29,593 nt of DNA. Source: a virus. The stretch covers positions 1 through 29,593 of the IMG/VR virus record IMGVR_UViG_3300025889_000662. The stretch is one strand, 5' to 3'. Under the pieces are notes generated by a model. That model was not told the origin of the DNA. It saw only the letters and a program-made list of their open reading frames with translations, and ran no database searches. The translations under genes and the position numbers were made by a program. Shown piece by piece: positions 26,690 through 29,593 of this stretch (position 1 is the first letter of the stretch; each line of letters opens with the position of its first letter).

Positions 26690-27021
26690 AACGTGAACAG
26701 CTCCACTTGCAAGGTGGAATGTCAGTCGAAACTGGCAAGGACTGGAATGGACGATTTTTTATCGCCCACGCACGCAATGCAAGCGTCTTCCTGCGTGAAC
26801 CTGGACAGGTACGGCAATTCTTGAAGCTGCCTGCTAAAACCCCTAGCCGCGAAAGCCTCGACTCATGGTTTGCTTCCCTATCACTATCAGACCAACAAAA
26901 GCACCCAGCAGCCAAAATGCAGGAGCCAGGATTGCCTCCAGAAGTCTTGCAAACGGGTTTTGGTCCTGAGTGCCACCTGGATGAACAAGATCCCAATTTC
27001 CAGACTCGCACAATAATCTGA
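26686..27021 (+). CDS. Conserved small early protein of unknown function
   Basis: A 111-residue protein: MKREQLHLQGGMSVETGKDW, NGRFFIAHARNASVFLREPG, QVRQFLKLPAKTPSRESLDS. The F-I-A-H-x-R-N-A-S-V-F-L-R-x-P-x-Q-V-R-Q-F-L segment is, from memory, shared with cyanophage proteins of unknown role. Its last 60 residues lie antisense to the minus-strand membrane gene. It starts at an ATGA overlap with the zinc-ribbon gene. Function unknown. Confidence 0.62.
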   Translation: MKREQLHLQGGMSVETGKDWNGRFFIAHARNASVFLREPGQVRQFLKLPAKTPSRESLDSWFASLSLSDQQKHPAAKMQEPGLPPEVLQTGFGPECHLDEQDPNFQTRTII

Positions 27022-27268
27022 CCACTTCGTCGGCTCTGGGATCATTGCGGTTTAGATCCGCCAGCGTCATCGTCATTTCTAGCTCAGCAATGTGCCCTGT
27101 CGCCTGCCTCACAAGCTGACTGAGGTAGGCGTTCTGTTTGACGAGCGAAGAACAGAGCTTGGCTATTTCTGCGTGGTCTTCACAATGAAGTACCGTCCGC
27201 GCTTGGCTCTCAATCCGCAGTTCTTCCTCAACGGAAAACTCAACGACCATCCATTGTCCCCAGGACAT
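26843..27268 (-). CDS. Membrane-anchored coiled-coil protein
   Basis: About 141 residues: MSWGQWMVVEFSVEEELRIE, SQARTVLHCEDHAEIAKLCS, SLVKQNAYLSQLVRQATGHI form a helical, coiled-coil-like N-terminal part. Later a basic/amphipathic region is followed by one transmembrane helix (LAPAFWLLGAFVGLIVIG) and a short basic end. Several ATGs are possible (27310, 27268, 27250); GGGGA precedes the one at 27250. It is a lone leftward gene among rightward ones and overlaps the previous plus-strand gene by 179 bases. I recall E-F-S-V-E-E-E-L-R-I proteins in cyanophages, function unknown. Confidence 0.68.
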   Translation of the reverse strand: MSWGQWMVVEFSVEEELRIESQARTVLHCEDHAEIAKLCSSLVKQNAYLSQLVRQATGHIAELEMTMTLADLNRNDPRADEVVRLLCESGNWDLVHPGGTQDQNPFARLLEAILAPAFWLLGAFVGLIVIGKQTMSRGFRG

Positions 27269-27300
27269 TGGTTTTGAGGCATATCGCGCAGAGTAGCCCG

Positions 27301-27468
27301 ATGAAACCACCCAAGCTAGAAAAGATCATTACAGATGCAGGTGTCCTGTATCGGGTTAGCTATGCCGGGATGGTCAAGGACCATGAGCATGACTGGCAGG
27401 CAACCAATCTGTATTGGCACCTGTGCGAGTGCTACGTCTTAAACCTTGCGGCTAAACGCCGTCAATAA
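27301..27468 (+). CDS. Small protein of unknown function
   Basis: A 55-residue protein starting MKPPKLEKIITDAGVLYRVS, then YAGMVKDHEHDWQATNLYWH and LCECYVLNLAAKRRQ. The alternating strands I-I-T-D-A-G-V-L-Y-R-V and a C-terminal helix look like a compact alpha/beta domain; H-E-H and C-E-C are of note. It lies divergent to the membrane gene, 32 bases apart, and its end overlaps the endolysin end by 7 bases. A frame open from 27268 is not used because it covers the intergenic region. Confidence 0.62.
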   Translation: MKPPKLEKIITDAGVLYRVSYAGMVKDHEHDWQATNLYWHLCECYVLNLAAKRRQ

Positions 27469-28559
27469 TCCCAGCGGATACGCGGCGCCTTGCTTGGGTC
27501 ACTACTGCCGGACCTGACGCCAAGATGCACAAAACCCTTGCCAGCGCCATATCCCAAGCTATGTGCCCAGTACTTGTCACACCAGTCCTGCACTGTTCTG
27601 ATGTTGGCTCCTGAGACGTAGAAATCAACAGCGCCGCAGCCTGGTTTGTAAAGGTGCTCAGAATCAGAGGCACCCCCAACAGCACTATTGATCGCAGGCG
27701 GACGGTAGCCGCTTGTGATGATGATCGGCTGATTGCCAAAGGCAGTGCGAACCTTCTCCAAGAAATTTGCAAGGTACAAAGCGATCCTGATCTGATCTGG
27801 ACGGTCAAAACGCCTGCGCTCTTCTCGTAGTGCAAACTCTCCCAAAGTGATATTTGGGGTCAGGTGAGCACTGAATGGTGCCTCAATGCTCAGATTGACG
27901 GTGCCCTCAGGGGAAGCAGGTAATCCCTTACGCCATAGCTGACCCTCAGCTTTACGGCGTCGCAGTAAGCCAGCTTCAACATTAGTGCCAGGATTGCGAT
28001 AAAGCTCCAGAGCAGCAGGTACTCCTTTCCAATTCTTTTCGCGCAAGCAACGGCTAATCGTTTCAAAACCAGCGGAACCATAAAAGCCACTGCCAAGGTT
28101 GTAGGCGAAACTCACTAAAGCAGATTTCTGCTCGTCTGCCATCTCTCGCCAATGCGGGACGCTAGTGCGGAGCTTGTCGGCAATGCGATCAACTTCAAGT
28201 CCAAGAAGCATGTCGGCTTCGATGACCGTAATTTTGTCACCGCGTTTAACGGCTATCCCACCGCTATACCGCGTGGTGCCATAACCAATTGTCCACGGGT
28301 CACCACCCGACAGTGGATCAGGGTATGCCGAAAGATGGCAACCCTCAAAATCCTTGATAAGAGCAATGCCAGATGTCAGATCAGCTTGCTTGCCAGCTTG
28401 ACTCCACGTCGCAAACCATTGACGGTCACGACGCATCGCAAGCTCATAGCCGTTATTCGCTAGATCTTGCTGTAGTTGCTGGATTGCTGCTGCTTGATGA
28501 GGAAGCCCTTTCCAGTATTTGAAAAGCTGCTCAAGGCTGATCGGCGCCGTGTTGCTCAT
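27462..28559 (-). CDS. Endolysin: N-terminal domain, GH24 lysozyme and M15 peptidase
   Basis: A 365-residue protein with three parts. Residues 1-58 are helical (LEQLFKYWKGLPHQAAAIQQ), of unknown fold, possibly cell-wall binding. Residues 60-210 form a T4-type GH24 muramidase: LIKDFEGCHLSAYPDPLSGG (Glu72, Asp81) and TIGYGTT, then SALVSFAYNLGSG. Residues 230-365 form an M15A peptidase: TSGYRPPAINSAVGGASDSE, HLYKPGCGAVDFYV, and VHLGV, with zinc-binding His, Asp and His all present. It should cut both glycan and peptide parts of murein at lysis. It lies in the leftward late cluster beside membrane proteins. Confidence 0.93.
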   Translation of the reverse strand: MSNTAPISLEQLFKYWKGLPHQAAAIQQLQQDLANNGYELAMRRDRQWFATWSQAGKQADLTSGIALIKDFEGCHLSAYPDPLSGGDPWTIGYGTTRYSGGIAVKRGDKITVIEADMLLGLEVDRIADKLRTSVPHWREMADEQKSALVSFAYNLGSGFYGSAGFETISRCLREKNWKGVPAALELYRNPGTNVEAGLLRRRKAEGQLWRKGLPASPEGTVNLSIEAPFSAHLTPNITLGEFALREERRRFDRPDQIRIALYLANFLEKVRTAFGNQPIIITSGYRPPAINSAVGGASDSEHLYKPGCGAVDFYVSGANIRTVQDWCDKYWAHSLGYGAGKGFVHLGVRSGSSDPSKAPRIRWDY

Positions 28560-28770
28560 CGGTTGCCCAGGGTGCAGTTACACGCAGCTCTTCGCTGCTG
28601 ATGATCGGTGGCGGTATGGCTGGCGGTTGCGTTGCGTGCCAGTCCTCGATGGCGCGATCCAGCCGCGGTTTAAGCGTTGCGTTGAATTTGTAATCCTGCG
28701 CAGCCTTGTGCAGCTTGTGCCGCCAATCCCTATCGCCAAACCGCGCTAGCCATACGGTGTCGGCATTCAA
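28531..28770 (-). CDS. Small protein of unknown function in the lysis cluster
   Basis: A 79-residue protein with a TTG start overlapping the upstream stop (TTGA): NADTVWLARFGDRDWRHKLH, KAAQDYKFNATLKPRLDRAI, EDWHATQPPAIPPPIISSEE. A helical, basic N-terminal half is followed by a Pro-rich hinge and acidic end. It overlaps the endolysin start by 29 bases. It has no transmembrane segment or signal peptide, so it is unlikely to be a holin or spanin itself. Function unknown. Confidence 0.6.
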   Translation of the reverse strand: MNADTVWLARFGDRDWRHKLHKAAQDYKFNATLKPRLDRAIEDWHATQPPAIPPPIISSEELRVTAPWATDEQHGADQP

Positions 28771-28904
28771 CGCTTTGGGAATACAACCTTCAGCGCCTTA
28801 AGGATCAGCTGAACCCAGGAGTTTTCCTTAATCGGCAGCAGGGTGATAATTTCAGAGCCAGCGGCAATGACAATGGCAATGACAGCAGCAGTTGTGGGGT
28901 CCAT
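28767..28904 (-). CDS. Small single-pass membrane protein, holin-like candidate
   Basis: A 45-residue protein: MDPTTAAVIAIVIAAGSEII, TLLPIKENSWVQLILKALKV, VFPKR. One hydrophobic helix (TTAAVIAIVIAAGSEIITLL) and an amphipathic basic second helix. I remember very similar short proteins (M-D-P, then A-A-G-S-E, then a P-K-R end) from cyanophages and cyanobacteria, without a fixed function. The position two genes upstream of the endolysin and the membrane helix make a holin or pinholin possible, but the protein is short for one. Confidence 0.7.
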   Translation of the reverse strand: MDPTTAAVIAIVIAAGSEIITLLPIKENSWVQLILKALKVVFPKR

Positions 28905-28937
28905 GAGGATGTCTTGGCTGGTTTAACTGTAGGAGGG

Positions 28938-29192
28938 TTATCGGTGCCCGCCAATACTCATCTCGATCTGCCTTACGCGACCCTCAAGATCACTTAGCCG
29001 TTCCTTGCTGTCATTTTTTAGTTCTTGGATATCCTGCGCGACGGTGCTGACCGATTGATCAAGCTTTGCTACCTGTATGAACAACCCGCCCAGCCCAACC
29101 ACTGCGGCTACCAACAATGCGGGTATTGCCTGATTCCAAGGGTTCGCAGGTTCCGGTGCTGCATGAATCTGCACCTCTTCGTGGCTCTCCAT
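28938..29192 (-). CDS. Membrane protein with coiled coil, holin- or spanin-like candidate
   Basis: An 84-residue protein: acidic N-terminus (MESHEEVQIHAAPEPANPWN), a transmembrane helix at about residues 22-41 (AIPALLVAAVVGLGGLFIQV) and a C-terminal coiled coil (AKLDQSVSTVAQDIQELKND, then LSDLEGRVRQIEMSIGGHR). A single helix followed by a long coiled coil fits class-III holin or i-spanin types. It belongs to the leftward cluster ending with the endolysin. No lipoprotein partner is recognised in the window. Confidence 0.72.
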   Translation of the reverse strand: MESHEEVQIHAAPEPANPWNQAIPALLVAAVVGLGGLFIQVAKLDQSVSTVAQDIQELKNDSKERLSDLEGRVRQIEMSIGGHR

Positions 29193-29230
29193 TGCAAGGC
29201 GCAGCTGTCACCTATGCAGTGTAAAAGCGT

Positions 29231-29380
29231 CTATTTACCTAGTGGTGGCAGCTCTTCTAGAGGATCTGAACCACCCTTAACGATGGCGACAGCGCGGCGA
29301 TAAAACATGCAATCGGTCTTGCCCGCCACTTCCAGCGCCTCTTTGATCTTGCGCCAGTTATCGCGGGTTTGCTGGTCCAT
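29231..29380 (-). CDS. Small conserved late protein of unknown function
   Basis: A 49-residue protein: MDQQTRDNWRKIKEALEVAG, KTDCMFYRRAVAIVKGGSDP, LEELPPLGK. Helical, with a basic mid-part. I recall R-D-N-W-R-K-I-K-E small proteins from cyanophages near structural genes; role unknown. The start overlaps the previous stop by one base (TGATG) with TAAGGG before it, so it is coupled to the basic protein upstream. Confidence 0.65.
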   Translation of the reverse strand: MDQQTRDNWRKIKEALEVAGKTDCMFYRRAVAIVKGGSDPLEELPPLGK

Positions 29381-29517
29381 CAGCCCTTACCTTGACCGCG
29401 TGTTTTCTTGCGTCCGTGATTTGGCAGGCTGTGTTGCCCCTGACCTTGGCGGGTCTTTTTCGGGGGACCGACCTTATGGGCGACACGTCCCAGTGCGGTC
29501 TTGGATTTGACGGCCAT
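29380..29517 (-). CDS. Small basic late protein
   Basis: A 45-residue, very basic protein: MAVKSKTALGRVAHKVGPPK, KTRQGQGQHSLPNHGRKKTR, GQGKG. About a third of residues are Lys, Arg or His, and few are hydrophobic, so it is probably disordered and nucleic-acid binding. The pattern K-T-R-Q-G-x-G-x-x-S and H-G-R-K-K-T/Y-R-G-Q-G-K resembles cyanophage proteins I have seen near structural genes. The start overlaps the upstream structural gene's stop (TAATG). Role unknown; perhaps DNA packing inside the capsid. Confidence 0.65.
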   Translation of the reverse strand: MAVKSKTALGRVAHKVGPPKKTRQGQGQHSLPNHGRKKTRGQGKG

Positions 29518-29593
29518 TAGCTGATGCCTGCGCTGGTGCTGTTAGCGGCGAAGTCGATTGTGTCTAGTCCCGTGCCGCCATCGACAACAGGCT
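29517..29593 (-). CDS. C-terminal end of a structural protein (5' end outside window)
   Basis: The visible last 24 codons read PVVDGGTGLDTIDFAANSTS then AGIS and a TAA. Gly/Thr/Asp-rich strand-like sequence of this kind is common at the end of phage tail or fibre proteins, but too little is visible to name a family. Its stop is coupled to the next gene (TAATG). The open frame reaches the window's end. Confidence 0.55.
   Translation of the reverse strand, partial: PVVDGGTGLDTIDFAANSTSAGIS

Overview
This window looks like most of the genome of a tailed phage with a long non-contractile tail (siphovirus). The host is probably a cyanobacterium of the Synechococcus/Cyanobium kind. That host guess is an inference: it rests on the cyanobacterial-style group-2 sigma factor, on many small proteins of a type I associate with cyanophages, and on early genes that mostly lack Shine-Dalgarno sites and start in an ACC-ATG context. 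I see no integrase, no photosynthesis gene, no rRNA and no recognisable tRNA, DNA polymerase or helicase. Both window ends cut minus-strand structural genes, which fits a circular map with the tail tip and fibre genes in the missing part.

Layout. (1) 1-12930, minus strand, read right to left: portal, Mu-F-like minor head protein, a block of small overlapping genes, scaffold, major capsid, a capsid-associated protein, connector proteins, three tandem paralogous small proteins, tail completion and terminator proteins, tail tube, a lambda G/GT-type chaperone with a complete -1 frameshift signal, tape measure, and lambda M-like and L-like tail-tip proteins. (2) 12931-13183: a gap with a strong leftward terminator. 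(3) 13184-18613, minus: terminase large and small subunits, a ParB-like protein coupled to a TAGT-type glycosyltransferase (possible DNA hypermodification), several small genes, and a lambda-O-like replication initiator that carries an array of 16-bp palindromic iterons plus an A/T-biased block, i.e. a candidate origin. (4) 18592-18920: a control region with a short rightward antisense-RNA candidate, a 56-codon ribbon-helix-helix regulator on the minus strand and a divergent promoter region. (5) 18921-27021, plus: early genes, namely PD-(D/E)XK nuclease, many small unknowns, an RlpA-like secreted protein, a membrane-anchored helix-turn-helix protein, RusA resolvase, a Sak3/DUF1071-like annealing protein, SSB, a sigma-70 factor just behind a terminator, and an NrdR-like zinc ribbon. 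(6) 26843-29593, mainly minus: a membrane protein antisense to the last early gene, a three-part endolysin, two small membrane proteins (holin/spanin candidates) and small late genes, converging on the early operon.

How it may work together (inference): the RHH protein and the short antisense RNA would control the divergent early region. The O-like protein would bind its own iterons to start replication, with PD-(D/E)XK nuclease, annealing protein, SSB and RusA supplying recombination. Two early promoters share a distinctive 5'-terminal hairpin leader. The phage sigma factor, gated by a terminator 8 nt before its start codon, could switch transcription to the leftward packaging, structural and lysis genes.
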